A stretch of DNA of 64,000 nucleotides, from NCBI GenBank assembly GCA_938048455.1, contig CALIUY010000021.1, positions 62,001-126,000 of the forward strand. Direction: 5' to 3'. This document shows, piece by piece, positions 53,165 through 61,995 of the stretch (position 1 is the stretch's first letter; each line of letters opens with the position of its first letter). Under the pieces are notes generated by a model. The model searched no databases. It was not told where the DNA came from and was given only the letters and a program-made list of their open reading frames with translations. The position numbers and the translations under genes were made by a program. This stretch comes from an uncultured Desulfobacterales bacterium. GTDB taxonomy: Bacteria > Desulfobacterota > Desulfobacteria > Desulfobacterales > SpSt-501.

Positions 53165-55192
53165 TCAGCCGATGAGGGCGAGCACGTCGCCCTTCTTCAC
53201 CGAGTCGCCGCTGTTGAAGGCGATCGACCGGACCGTCCCGGATTTCGGGGCCGGAAGAGCGTTTTCCATCTTCATGGCCTCCAGCACGACGACCGTTTCG
53301 CCCTCCTGGACGGCGTCCCCGACCTGCTTCAGGTAACGCACGACCATACCGGGCATGGGGGCCTTGAGGGGCGCTCCCTCGGCCTCGGCGGCGGGAGCCG
53401 CCGCCGGCGCGGGCTTCGGGGCGGGGGCGGCCGGAGCCGGAGCCGGAGCCGGAGCCGGGATCGAGGCCGAGGCCGGCTGCACCGCGGGCGCGGGCGAGGG
53501 CGCGGGCGCGGGTGCGGCGGCCATGTGCCGGATCGTCTGGATCGGAAACACCGCATCCAGGGGATCGACGCCGACCTCGAAAGCCTCGCCGTCGACGAAG
53601 ACATTGAACTTGCGCAAATTCGGTCCCGGAGCCGGGGCCGGCTTCTGCGGCTTCTCGACCAGCAGCCCCTTCTTCGCCTTGGCGACGAGCTCCTCCTGCC
53701 GTCGGACCTCCTCCAAGGTGATCGGCCGGGTTTCCTCGGGCGGTGTCTCCAGGCCGTATTTCCACTTGAGGAAGCGCAGCCCCGTCACCGGATAGAGGGC
53801 GTAGATCAGCACATCGTCGATATCCTTGGCGATCCCGCGGGTCGCCTCCTTCGCCTTTTCCAGCTCGGGCTCGAGCACCGAGGCCGCCCGGACCGTAATC
53901 GGGGTCTCGCCGCGGGGGTAGCCTTTGAGGGCCTTTTTCTGCACCTCGGGATTGATGGGCGCGGCGGTGCGGCCGTAGAGACCATAGCAGAGATCTTTCA
54001 CCTGGTCGGTGATCATGCGGTAGCGCTCCTCGGGGGTGTCGAAGAGCACGTTGTTCACCGTCTGCACGCCCACGATCTGGCTCGTCGGAGTGACGAGCGG
54101 GATCTGGCCGAGATCCTTGCGCACCCGCGGCAGTTCGCGGAACACGTCGTCGATGCGGTCGAGGGCGTCCATTTGCTTGAGCTGGTTGACGAGGTTGGAG
54201 AGCATCCCGCCCGGGGTCTGATGGAGCAGCACGTTGATGTCGATGATCGACATCTTGGTGTCGTCGAGGAGATGGCGGTATTTGGGCATGACCTCTTTTT
54301 CGAGAATGTCGTTGATCCGGGCGAGCAGCCGGATGTCGAAGCCCGTGTCGCGGTTCGTGCCCAGCAGCGCCATGACGAACGGCTCGAGAGCCGCGTGCGA
54401 GGTGCGGTAGGCGTAGGGCGCGAGCACCGTGTCGATGATGTCGACCCCGGCCTCGATCGCCTTCAGCATGGAAAGCGGGGACATGCCCGAGGTGAAATGG
54501 CTGTGGAGGTGGATCGGGGGCTTGACCGCCTGTTTGAGGGCGCGCACGAGCTGATAGGCGTCGTAGGGAGCGATCAGGCCGGCCATGTCCTTGATGCAGA
54601 TCGAGTCCGCCCCCATCGCTTCGAGCTCCTTGGCCTTGCCGACATAGTAGTCGATCGTGTAGACGTCCCCGCCCATGCGCGGCTCCGTCAGGCTGTAGCA
54701 GATGCAGCCCTGAAAATGCTTGCCGGCGGCCTTGATCGCCGGAACGACGATTTCGAAGTTGCGGTAGTCGTTCAGGGCGTCGAAAGTGCGGAAAACGTCG
54801 ACTCCGTTCACCGCCGCGCGCTCGACGAAGACCTTGGCCACGTCATCGGCGTAGTTGCGGTAGCCGACCAGGTTCTGGCCGCGCAGCAGCATGGAAAAGG
54901 GCGTCTTGCGGATGTATTTTTTGAGCGTGCGCAACCGCTGCCAGGGGTCTTCGTTCAGAAAGCGGTGCATCGTGTCGAAAGTCGCCCCGCCCCAGACCTC
55001 CATGGCCCAGAAGCCCACCTCGTCCATGAGCTCGGCCACGGGGATCATGTCCTCGGTGCGGCCGCGGGTCGCAAAGAGCGACTGGTGGCCGTCCCGCAGG
55101 GAGAGATCCTCGATCTTAAGGGGGTTTTCGGCTTTCGGGCGCTGGGGGTCGTAATTCATGGGGGCCAGCTTGACGGCGTTCTCGTTCAGCAT
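53165..55192 (-). CDS. Biotin-containing carboxyltransferase (pyruvate carboxylase subunit B / oxaloacetate decarboxylase alpha type)
   Basis: A 675-residue protein that moves CO2 between biotin and pyruvate/oxaloacetate. Residues about 25-300 are the carboxyltransferase TIM barrel (LSLRDGHQSLFATR, CIKDMAGL, HLHSHFTSG); about 310-500 is the conserved PYC/OADA region; about 545-600 is a long Ala/Pro-rich linker; the C-terminal ~75 residues are a biotinyl domain with K641 in EAMKMEN. It may be PycB, the OadA subunit of a Na+ pump, or the 5S subunit of a transcarboxylase; no partner subunit is present to decide. AAGGAG upstream supports the ATG at 55192. Confidence 0.9.
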   Translation of the reverse strand: MLNENAVKLAPMNYDPQRPKAENPLKIEDLSLRDGHQSLFATRGRTEDMIPVAELMDEVGFWAMEVWGGATFDTMHRFLNEDPWQRLRTLKKYIRKTPFSMLLRGQNLVGYRNYADDVAKVFVERAAVNGVDVFRTFDALNDYRNFEIVVPAIKAAGKHFQGCICYSLTEPRMGGDVYTIDYYVGKAKELEAMGADSICIKDMAGLIAPYDAYQLVRALKQAVKPPIHLHSHFTSGMSPLSMLKAIEAGVDIIDTVLAPYAYRTSHAALEPFVMALLGTNRDTGFDIRLLARINDILEKEVMPKYRHLLDDTKMSIIDINVLLHQTPGGMLSNLVNQLKQMDALDRIDDVFRELPRVRKDLGQIPLVTPTSQIVGVQTVNNVLFDTPEERYRMITDQVKDLCYGLYGRTAAPINPEVQKKALKGYPRGETPITVRAASVLEPELEKAKEATRGIAKDIDDVLIYALYPVTGLRFLKWKYGLETPPEETRPITLEEVRRQEELVAKAKKGLLVEKPQKPAPAPGPNLRKFNVFVDGEAFEVGVDPLDAVFPIQTIRHMAAAPAPAPSPAPAVQPASASIPAPAPAPAPAAPAPKPAPAAAPAAEAEGAPLKAPMPGMVVRYLKQVGDAVQEGETVVVLEAMKMENALPAPKSGTVRSIAFNSGDSVKKGDVLALIG

Positions 55193-55322
55193 CGGTTGGC
55201 TCTCCTTGTCGCGGCAGTGGGTCTCGGCGACCGCCCCGGGCCGCCTGGCGGCGGATCCATGCCCGCCGCGGGGACGGCAGCGGTCGAGGGCGGCGTCTTG
55301 GGTCCGGAAAAAGGACTAAATT

Positions 55323-56315
55323 CTAAGTTTGCGGCGGCTTGTCAAGCAAAAAAAGGAGCGCTTCGGCCGCCGTCGTCGGCGGCATCCGGCCGGCCTCGAC
55401 GTCGCGCAACGTGCGCTCGAGCCGGCCCCGCACCGCAGGGTGGCGGCGGAAGCGTTCCTTCAAGCCCTCCTCGATCAGGGCCCACATCCAGGAAACGGCC
55501 TGCTGGCGGCGTTTCTGCGCCAGCTCGCCGGTCGCGGTGAGAATCTCGCGATGCCGGCGCACGGTCTCCCAGACCGCGGCGATTCCGCTCCCCTCCACAG
55601 CGCTGCACAGCAGCACCGGCGGCGACCACGACGGCGAGCTCGGCTGGAGCAGGTGCAGGGCCGAAGCATAGACCCGCGCGGCATGCTCCGCCCGGGGGAG
55701 ATTTTCGCCGTCCGCCTTGGTGACGGCCAGCGCGTCGGCCAGCTCGAGCACCCCTTTCTTGATGCCCTGGATCTCGTCTCCCGCCCCGGCGAGAAGCAGC
55801 ACGAGGAAAAAATCGACCATCGAGGCCACCGCCGTTTCGGACTGCCCCACCCCCACGGTCTCGACGACGACGACGTCGAAGCCCGCGGCCTCGCAGAGCA
55901 GCATCGTCTCCCGCGTCTTGCGCGCCACCCCGCCGAGGGTTCCTCCCGAGGGCGAGGGGCGGATGAAGGCGTTTTCCTCCCGCGAAAGCCGCTCCATCCG
56001 GGTCTTGTCGGCCATGACGCTGCCGCCGCTGCGGACGCTGGTCGGGTCCACGGCCAGCACGGCCACCCGGCGGCCTTCGGCGACGAGCCGGAGCCCCAGG
56101 GCTTCGATGAAGGTGCTTTTCCCGACCCCGGGGACCCCGGTGATCCCCAAGCGCACGGCCGTTCCCGTGTGCGGCAAGAGCGCGCCCAGGATGGCGCGTG
56201 CGGCCTCCTGATGGGCAGCGAGCGCGCTCTCGACCAGGGTGATGGCCTTGGCGAGCACGCGGCGGTCGCCGGCCAGCACGCCATCGATGTAGGCCCGGGG
56301 ATCCGGCGGCTCCAT
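55323..56315 (-). CDS. meaB: Methylmalonyl-CoA mutase-associated GTPase MeaB
   Basis: A SIMIBI-class G protein that protects and reloads the B12-dependent mutase. The 330-residue protein has the P-loop GVPGVGKST (60-68), the switch region VDPTS, VVETVGVGQSE and the base-specific VTKADGEN. The ATG at 56315 lies 8 nt after the mutase stop. A 130-bp gap separates it from the carboxyltransferase gene. Confidence 0.94.
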   Translation of the reverse strand: MEPPDPRAYIDGVLAGDRRVLAKAITLVESALAAHQEAARAILGALLPHTGTAVRLGITGVPGVGKSTFIEALGLRLVAEGRRVAVLAVDPTSVRSGGSVMADKTRMERLSREENAFIRPSPSGGTLGGVARKTRETMLLCEAAGFDVVVVETVGVGQSETAVASMVDFFLVLLLAGAGDEIQGIKKGVLELADALAVTKADGENLPRAEHAARVYASALHLLQPSSPSWSPPVLLCSAVEGSGIAAVWETVRRHREILTATGELAQKRRQQAVSWMWALIEEGLKERFRRHPAVRGRLERTLRDVEAGRMPPTTAAEALLFLLDKPPQT

Positions 56316-56323
56316 GGCGGCTT

Positions 56324-58453
56324 TCAGACCGGCGCGTCGAGAAGGTTCAACACGCGGTTGGCCGCCTCGGTGACCGGGGTGCCGGGACCGAAGACGGCAT
56401 GGGCCCCGGCCTGCTCGAGAAACGCATGGTCCGAGGGGGGGATGACGCCGCCCACGACCACGCGGACATCCTCCGCCCCCTCGCGTGCGAGCGCCTGGAC
56501 GAGGGCGGGAACGAGCGTCTTGTGTCCGGCGGCCAAGGTCGAGACCCCCACCACGTGGACGTCGTTTTCGACCGCCATGCGCGCCGCCTCCTCGGGGGTC
56601 TGGAACATGGGTCCGATGTCCACATCGAAGCCCAAATCGGCGAAGCCGCTGGCGATCACTTTCATCCCGCGGTCGTGGCCGTCCTGGCCCATTTTGACGA
56701 CGAGGATCCGCGGCCGGCGCCCTTCGCGCTCGGCAAAGAGCGCGCAGCGCTTGCGGATGGCGTCCAGAATCGATCGGTCGCGGTACTCCGAAGCGTAAAC
56801 GCCCGACACCGCCACCGTCGAGGCGACGTAGCGGCCGAAGACGCGCTCGAGGGCCTCGCTCACCTCCCCCACGGTCGCCCGCCGCCGGACGGCCTCCACG
56901 GCGAGCTCGAGCAGGTTCGCCTTCCCTTCCGCCCCGCGGCAAAGCGCGTCGAGCGCGGCGCGGACGGCGGCGTTGTCGCGCCGGGCGCGGATCTCCCTCA
57001 GGCGGGCGATCTGCTCGTCGCGGACGCTCGCGGGGACCTCGAGCACCTCGAGCGGGACCGACTCCTCGCTGCGGTACTTGTTCACGCCGACGATGACGTC
57101 GAGACCCTGGTCGATCCGAGCCTGGCGGCGGGCGGCGGACTCCTCGATCCGCAGCTTGGGCATGCCGCTTTCGATCGCCTTGGCCATGCCCCCCAGCCCT
57201 TCCACCTCCTCGAGGATCCGCTCCGCCTGGCGGGCGATGCCCTCGGTCAGCGACTCGACGTAGTAGGATCCGCCCAGCGGGTCGACGACGCGGCAGATCT
57301 GGGATTCCTCCTGCACGATCAGCTGGGTGTTGCGCGCGATGCGCGCCGAAAAATCGGTCGGCAGCCCGATCGCTTCGTCGAAGGAGTTCGTGTGCAGCGA
57401 CTGCGTGCCCCCGAGCACGGCCGAGAGGCACTCGAGGGTCGTGCGGATGATGTTGTTGTAGGGGTCCTGAGCGGTCAGGCTCCAGCCGGAGGTCTGGCAG
57501 TGGGTGCGCAGCATCAGCGACTGGGGGTTTTGCGGGGCAAAGCGGCTCATGAGCTTGTGCCACAGCAGGCGGGCCGCGCGGAGCATGGCGATGTCCATGA
57601 AAAAATTCATGCCGATGCCGAAGAAGAAGGAGAGCCGCGGGGCGAAGGCGTCGATCGGCAGGCCCCGCGCCAGCGCGGCCCGCACGTATTCCAGGCCGTC
57701 GGCGAGCGTGAAGGCGCATTGCAGCACGGAGTCGGCCCCGGCCTCCATCATGTGATAGCCGCTGATGCTGATGGAGTTGAACCGGGGCATGTAGCGGGCA
57801 CAGTACTCGATCACGTCGGCCGCGATGCGCATCGAAGGGCCGGGGGGATAGATGTAGGTGTTGCGGGTCAAAAACTCCTTGAGAATGTCGTTCTGAATGG
57901 TGCCGGTGAGCTTTTCCGGAGGGACCCCCTGCTCCTCGGCGGCGACGATGTAGCCGGCCATGACGGGAAGGACCGCCCCGTTCATGGTCATCGAAACCGA
58001 CATGCGGTCGAGGGGGATCCCTTCGAAGAGGATCTTCATGTCCTCGACGCTGTCGACGGCGACCCCCGCCTTGCCGACGTCGCCTACGACGCGGGGATGG
58101 TCCGAATCGTAGCCGCGGTGGGTGGGCAGATCGAAAGCGACCGAAAGCCCCATCTGGCCGGCGGCGAGGTTGCGGCGGTAGAAGGCGTTCGACTCGCGGG
58201 CGGTCGAAAACCCGGCGTACTGCCGGATGGTCCAGGGGCGGTGGGCGTACATCGTCGCCCGGGGGCCGCGGACGAAGGGGGGCAGGCCGGGAAGGCTGTC
58301 GGCGTGGGCAAGGCCCTCGAGATCCTCCGCGGTGTAGAGCGGCCGCACGAGGATCCCCTCGGGCGTCTGCCAGTTCAGGGATTCGACGGGCTTGCCGCGC
58401 ATTTCCTGCGCGGCGATCGTTTTCCACTGCTCGTAATCGGGGTGTCGGCTCAT
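56324..58453 (-). CDS. Methylmalonyl-CoA mutase, homodimeric type
   Basis: Isomerises (R)-methylmalonyl-CoA and succinyl-CoA using adenosylcobalamin. The 709-residue protein has the catalytic TIM barrel (about 35-550, [41 protein letters not shown]) and a C-terminal B12 domain with DGHDRG, where H593 is the cobalt ligand. A single polypeptide of this size matches the alpha-type homodimer; no small subunit is present. It sits between the epimerase and meaB genes. The active-site features favour methylmalonyl-CoA over isobutyryl- or ethylmalonyl-CoA substrates, but this is not certain. Confidence 0.95.
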   Translation of the reverse strand: MSRHPDYEQWKTIAAQEMRGKPVESLNWQTPEGILVRPLYTAEDLEGLAHADSLPGLPPFVRGPRATMYAHRPWTIRQYAGFSTARESNAFYRRNLAAGQMGLSVAFDLPTHRGYDSDHPRVVGDVGKAGVAVDSVEDMKILFEGIPLDRMSVSMTMNGAVLPVMAGYIVAAEEQGVPPEKLTGTIQNDILKEFLTRNTYIYPPGPSMRIAADVIEYCARYMPRFNSISISGYHMMEAGADSVLQCAFTLADGLEYVRAALARGLPIDAFAPRLSFFFGIGMNFFMDIAMLRAARLLWHKLMSRFAPQNPQSLMLRTHCQTSGWSLTAQDPYNNIIRTTLECLSAVLGGTQSLHTNSFDEAIGLPTDFSARIARNTQLIVQEESQICRVVDPLGGSYYVESLTEGIARQAERILEEVEGLGGMAKAIESGMPKLRIEESAARRQARIDQGLDVIVGVNKYRSEESVPLEVLEVPASVRDEQIARLREIRARRDNAAVRAALDALCRGAEGKANLLELAVEAVRRRATVGEVSEALERVFGRYVASTVAVSGVYASEYRDRSILDAIRKRCALFAEREGRRPRILVVKMGQDGHDRGMKVIASGFADLGFDVDIGPMFQTPEEAARMAVENDVHVVGVSTLAAGHKTLVPALVQALAREGAEDVRVVVGGVIPPSDHAFLEQAGAHAVFGPGTPVTEAANRVLNLLDAPV

Positions 58454-58531
58454 GGCTCGGATCTCTCCTCCCTTTCGCGGTCGGGACGTTCGCGGCGCAC
58501 GCGGCGGCGATCAGGCGGCCTCGGAGCCGGA

Positions 58532-58942
58532 CTACCGGCCGGGGCGTTCGCAGAGCTCGACCAACACGCCGCCGGTCGCCTTGGGGTGGAGAAAGGCGAT
58601 GCGGGCGCCGCCCGCCCCGCGCCGCGGCGTCTCGTCGATCAAGGCCACCCCGCGGGCCTTCAGCTCCGCCAGCGCCGCCTCCAGGTTTTCGACCCGGAAA
58701 GCAACGTGTTGGATCCCCTCGCCTTTTTTTTCGATGAAACGGGCCACGGGGCCGTCGGGCGCCGTCGACTCCAGAAGCTCGACCTCGCTGTCGCCGACGG
58801 GGAAAAAGGCGGTCGTCACCTTCTGCTCGGCCACGGTTTCGGTGCCCTCGAAGGGAAGCCCCAGAATCCCGTGCCAGAAGGCACGCCCGGCTTCGATGCT
58901 CCTGACCGCAATCCCCAAATGATCGATCCCCAGGATCTTCAT
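58532..58942 (-). CDS. mce: Methylmalonyl-CoA epimerase
   Basis: A VOC-fold metalloenzyme of 136 residues that converts (S)- to (R)-methylmalonyl-CoA. The expected metal ligands are visible: H8 (GIDHLGIAV), Q40 (AEQKVTTAFF), H79 (GIQHVAF) and E129 (VLVELCE). I chose the ATG at 58942; the frame continues upstream by 14 codons without family similarity. It is followed by the mutase 78 nt later. Confidence 0.94.
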   Translation of the reverse strand: MKILGIDHLGIAVRSIEAGRAFWHGILGLPFEGTETVAEQKVTTAFFPVGDSEVELLESTAPDGPVARFIEKKGEGIQHVAFRVENLEAALAELKARGVALIDETPRRGAGGARIAFLHPKATGGVLVELCERPGR

Positions 58943-58980
58943 GGCCTGCGCCTTCCCTTGCCGAGCGGATTGCCGCCGGC

Positions 58981-59208
58981 TCATTCGCCGGCCGCAGCCT
59001 CAACGGCCACGACCTCCGGGACTTCCCGTTTGAGCAACCTTTCGATCCCGTTTTTGAGGGTCATCTGCGACATGGGGCAACCGCGGCAGGCTCCCCGCAG
59101 GCGCACGGTGACGACCCCGTCCCGGACGTCGACGAGCTCGACGTCCCCTCCGTCCCGCTGCAGCATGGGGCGGATTTTTTCGAGAGCGGTTTTCACGGCT
59201 TCTTTCAT
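58981..59208 (-). CDS. NifU-like C-terminal domain (Nfu) protein
   Basis: A 75-residue Fe-S cluster carrier with the single Nfu motif [11 protein letters not shown] (CxxC) after [11 protein letters not shown]. The start at 59208 (MKEAVKTAL) has GAGG 9 nt upstream; earlier in-frame GTG and ATG codons lack a properly spaced site. It is upstream of the epimerase gene on the same strand and may be the first gene of the propionate operon. It complements the full-length NifU at 47.9 kb. Confidence 0.88.
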   Translation of the reverse strand: MKEAVKTALEKIRPMLQRDGGDVELVDVRDGVVTVRLRGACRGCPMSQMTLKNGIERLLKREVPEVVAVEAAAGE

Positions 59209-59276
59209 GGCGTTCATCCTCGAATCCGGGTTCACGACGGCCGGAGAGAGACCTCCCCCCTGGATCCTTGTCTATA

Positions 59277-60395
59277 TCAGATCTCCCGCCGCCGATAAAA
59301 CCGATTTCGAAAATCCGCGAAGGTCCCGGCCAAGATCGCCTCCCGAGCAGAGCGCACCAGGTGAATGAAATAATGGACGTTGTGCAGGCTGTTCAGGCGG
59401 TAGGCGAGAAGCTCGCGGGAAAGAAAGAGATGGCGCAAGTAAGCGAGCGAGTACCGGCGGCAGGTGTAACAGCGGCATTCCGGGTCGGGGGGGCCCTCCT
59501 CCGTACGCCAGGCGGCGTGGGTGACCTGGACCGTACCGCGGGAGGTGAAGAGCTTCCCGTGGCGCGCGTTGCGCGTCGGCAGGACGCAGTCGAAGAGATC
59601 GGCCCCGAGACAGATGAGGTCCAGCAGATCCTCCGGGCGGCCGACCCCCATGACGTAGCGCGGCTTCTCCGGCGGCAGAAAGGGCAGCGTCCCGGCCGCC
59701 GCCGCCAACATGAGCTCGAGGGGTTCTCCTACGCTCAGCCCCCCCACGGCGTAGCCGCTGAAGTCGAGCGCGGCGAGATCCTCGGCCGAACGGCGACGCA
59801 GCGCGGGGTCCATCCCCCCCTGGACGATTCCGAAGAGGGCTCGGGTTCCGGCCTCGCCGGACTCCCGCCAGCGGCGGCGGCAGCGCTCCGCCCAGCGCAG
59901 CGTCTGGCGTTCGGCGGCTTCGAACTCGGCCGCCGGGGCGGGCCAGCCCGCCACGCGATCCAGGCACATCAGGATGTCGGCCCCGAGGGCGAGCTGGATT
60001 TCGACGGCCCGCTCGGGGGTGAGCCGGCGCTCCGAACCGTCGAGGTGCGAGCGAAAGGCCACGCCCTCCTCGGTGACGCGCGCGAGCGCGGCGAGCGAGA
60101 AGATCTGGAAGCCGCCGCTGTCGGTCAGGAGGGGACGCCTCCAGCCCATGAAGCGGTGCAGCCCCCCGAAACGGCCGATGACTTCCTCGCCCGGGCGCAG
60201 ATGGAGATGATAGGTGTTGCCGAGCAGGATCTGGACGCCGCAGGCCTCGAGCTCCTCGGGAGTCAGCGACTTGACCGAGCCCTGGGTGCCGACCGGCATG
60301 AAGGCCGGCGTCTCGACGGTCCCGTGGGCCGTCTCCAGAAGCCCGGCACGCGCCGACGAGCCGGCATCGCGGCGGATCACCTCGAAGCGAAACAC
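59277..60395 (-). CDS. tgt: Queuine/preQ1 tRNA-ribosyltransferase
   Basis: Exchanges guanine 34 for preQ1 in GUN-anticodon tRNAs. The 372-residue protein has TPAFMPVGTQG, LTDSGGFQIFSL with the active-site Asp, the GGLSVGEP motif, FDCVLPTRNARHG, and the zinc cysteines CRCYTCRR plus a downstream His. It lies 27 nt after queA, a standard pairing. Confidence 0.96.
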   Translation of the reverse strand: MFRFEVIRRDAGSSARAGLLETAHGTVETPAFMPVGTQGSVKSLTPEELEACGVQILLGNTYHLHLRPGEEVIGRFGGLHRFMGWRRPLLTDSGGFQIFSLAALARVTEEGVAFRSHLDGSERRLTPERAVEIQLALGADILMCLDRVAGWPAPAAEFEAAERQTLRWAERCRRRWRESGEAGTRALFGIVQGGMDPALRRRSAEDLAALDFSGYAVGGLSVGEPLELMLAAAAGTLPFLPPEKPRYVMGVGRPEDLLDLICLGADLFDCVLPTRNARHGKLFTSRGTVQVTHAAWRTEEGPPDPECRCYTCRRYSLAYLRHLFLSRELLAYRLNSLHNVHYFIHLVRSAREAILAGTFADFRNRFYRRREI

Positions 60396-60422
60396 GGCAT
60401 CCTCGTCTCCCGGGAAGCGATG

Positions 60423-61514
60423 TTACAGGATCAACATCGCGTCCCCGTAGCTGTAAAAGCGATAGCCTTCGCGCACGGCGGTGCGGTAGGCGGCAAGCAC
60501 ACGCTCCCGTCCGGCGAAGGCGCTGACCAACAACAAGAGCGAAGAGCGGGGCAGGTGAAAGTTCGTCACCAGGGCGTCGAGGACGCGGAAGCGGTGGCCC
60601 GGAAGGATGAAGAGGTCGCAGCGGCCGCTGCCGGCGCGCACTCGACCCCTGCCGTCGGCGGCGAACTCGAGCACGCGGGCCACGGTCGTCCCCACGGCGA
60701 TGACGCGTCCGCCGCGGTCCCGCGCGCGGGCGATCGCCCCGGCCGTTTCCGGGGGCAGGCGGTAGCCTTCGTCGTGCAGCCGGTGGCGGCGGACGTCGGG
60801 ATCGCGCAGCGGTTGAAACGTGCCGTAGCCCACGTGAAGCGTAAGAAAGGCCGTTTCCACACCCGCCGCGCGCAGCGCCGAAAGCAGACGCCGCGTGAAA
60901 TGAAGCCCCGCCGTGGGAGCGGCGACCGCCCCGGGGTGCGCGGCGTAGACCGTCTGGTAATCGGCGCGGTCGGCGGCATCGTCGGCGCGCCCGAGGTAGG
61001 GGGGGAGCGGAACGTGGCCCACCCGCTCGAGCGCGGCGAAGACCTCCTCCTCGGCTTCCAAGGTCACCCGGCAGACGCCGGGGGTGATCTCGAGCACCTG
61101 CCCGCGAAGACCGCCCGCGAAGGCGAGCCTCATTCCGGGACGCACCGGCTTGGCGGAGCGGGCCAGGCAAGGCCCGCTCCAGCGCCGGCCGTCGGCGGAA
61201 AGCCGGCCGCCGACGGGATCGAGAAGCAACACTTCGACCCGGCCGCCGGTCTCCTTCGTTCCGAGCAGCCGGGCGGGAAGCACGGCGGTGTCGTTCAGCA
61301 CGAGAAGATCGCCCGCCCGCAGGAAAGCGCCGATCTCGCGGAAGCGACGATGTTCGATGCGGCCCGAGCCGCGCTCGAGAACCAGGAGTCGGGCGCTGTC
61401 GCGCGGGCGGGCGGGGCGGGCGGCGATCCGCTCCGGGGGAAGCTCGTAATCGTAGGCGCAGAGGCGGAACGCCGCTTCCTCCCCGGCCCCTTCTTCGCCC
61501 GGCGGGGAGATCAT
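60423..61514 (-). CDS. queA: S-adenosylmethionine:tRNA ribosyltransferase-isomerase
   Basis: Adds the epoxycyclopentane moiety to preQ1-tRNA in queuosine synthesis. The 363-residue protein has YELPPERIAARPARPRD, LLVLNDTAVLPARL, GAVAAPTAGLHFT and LVTNFHLPRSSLLL, all hallmark segments. Residues 1-18 are a short extension ahead of the core. Its start overlaps the DUF2065 gene stop by 4 nt. Confidence 0.96.
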   Translation of the reverse strand: MISPPGEEGAGEEAAFRLCAYDYELPPERIAARPARPRDSARLLVLERGSGRIEHRRFREIGAFLRAGDLLVLNDTAVLPARLLGTKETGGRVEVLLLDPVGGRLSADGRRWSGPCLARSAKPVRPGMRLAFAGGLRGQVLEITPGVCRVTLEAEEEVFAALERVGHVPLPPYLGRADDAADRADYQTVYAAHPGAVAAPTAGLHFTRRLLSALRAAGVETAFLTLHVGYGTFQPLRDPDVRRHRLHDEGYRLPPETAGAIARARDRGGRVIAVGTTVARVLEFAADGRGRVRAGSGRCDLFILPGHRFRVLDALVTNFHLPRSSLLLLVSAFAGRERVLAAYRTAVREGYRFYSYGDAMLIL

Positions 61515-61699
61515 CCCGAACGCCCCCAGCCGACGAGGGCCACCCCGACGGCCATCAAAACCAGCCCCAGCCAGCGCAGCGGCTCGTCGGGGACTTCGAG
61601 CAGGCGCGAAAGCCAGCGCTTCATCGCCGCCGGGGAGGCGAAGTAGGGAAGTCCCTCCACGACCAGCACCATCCCGAGAACGCAAAGAAACTCCTTCAT
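61511..61699 (-). CDS. DUF2065 small membrane protein
   Basis: A 62-residue, two-helix inner-membrane protein (about 3-20 and 41-58) with the DUF2065 pattern: VLVVEGLPYFASP, a short basic connector, and LRWLGLVLMAVGVALV. It resembles YjeT, of unknown function. The ATG at 61699 is preferred over a TTG two codons upstream. It overlaps queA (ATGA) and begins the queA-tgt transcript. Confidence 0.8.
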   Translation of the reverse strand: MKEFLCVLGMVLVVEGLPYFASPAAMKRWLSRLLEVPDEPLRWLGLVLMAVGVALVGWGRSG

Positions 61700-61923
61700 C
61701 GTCAACCTGGGAGCGGGCGGCCGTCGCCGCCCGCGGAGCGATGGGAAGGAAACTTATAGCCTCGGCGTGCAGCGCCTGTCAAAACGGCACCCCGGCCGGA
61801 GCAGCGGATGCAGGGTTTGACAGAAGCCCACCGCGCCTTAGTTTAGCGCCGGCTGCGACTCGAAACGGCCGAAACCCAGGCCTTCGCATCGCGGCCCGAT
61901 TCGGATCCTGCAAGGCGTTCTTG

Positions 61924-61989
61924 ATGCGCATCTTCATCCACTACGCCGCGGCGGTCGTTCTGCTCACCCTCTACGGGGGGCAAATCTGA
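61924..61989 (+). other. Upstream in-frame segment ended by TGA before the SpoIIE phosphatase
   Basis: An AAGG site and ATG at 61924 open a 21-codon segment (MRIFIHYAAAVVLLTLYGGQI) that is a single hydrophobic helix. It ends at a TGA (61987-61989) and the same frame continues two codons later into the phosphatase at 61996. It looks like the missing first membrane helix of that protein. Options are a nonsense mutation, a sequencing error, recoding of TGA, or a separate short leader peptide. Confidence 0.5.
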
Positions 61990-61995
61990 CCCTTC

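Noticed and set aside
53420-53470. GGAGCC tandem repeats considered as a repeat locus or CRISPR-like array
   Set aside because: They lie in frame within the Ala/Pro linker of the carboxyltransferase gene and have no spacers.
55323-59003. 1226-codon minus-strand frame spanning meaB and the mutase
   Set aside because: Only its C-terminal third is a real protein (MeaB); the rest is an out-of-frame shadow of the mutase gene.
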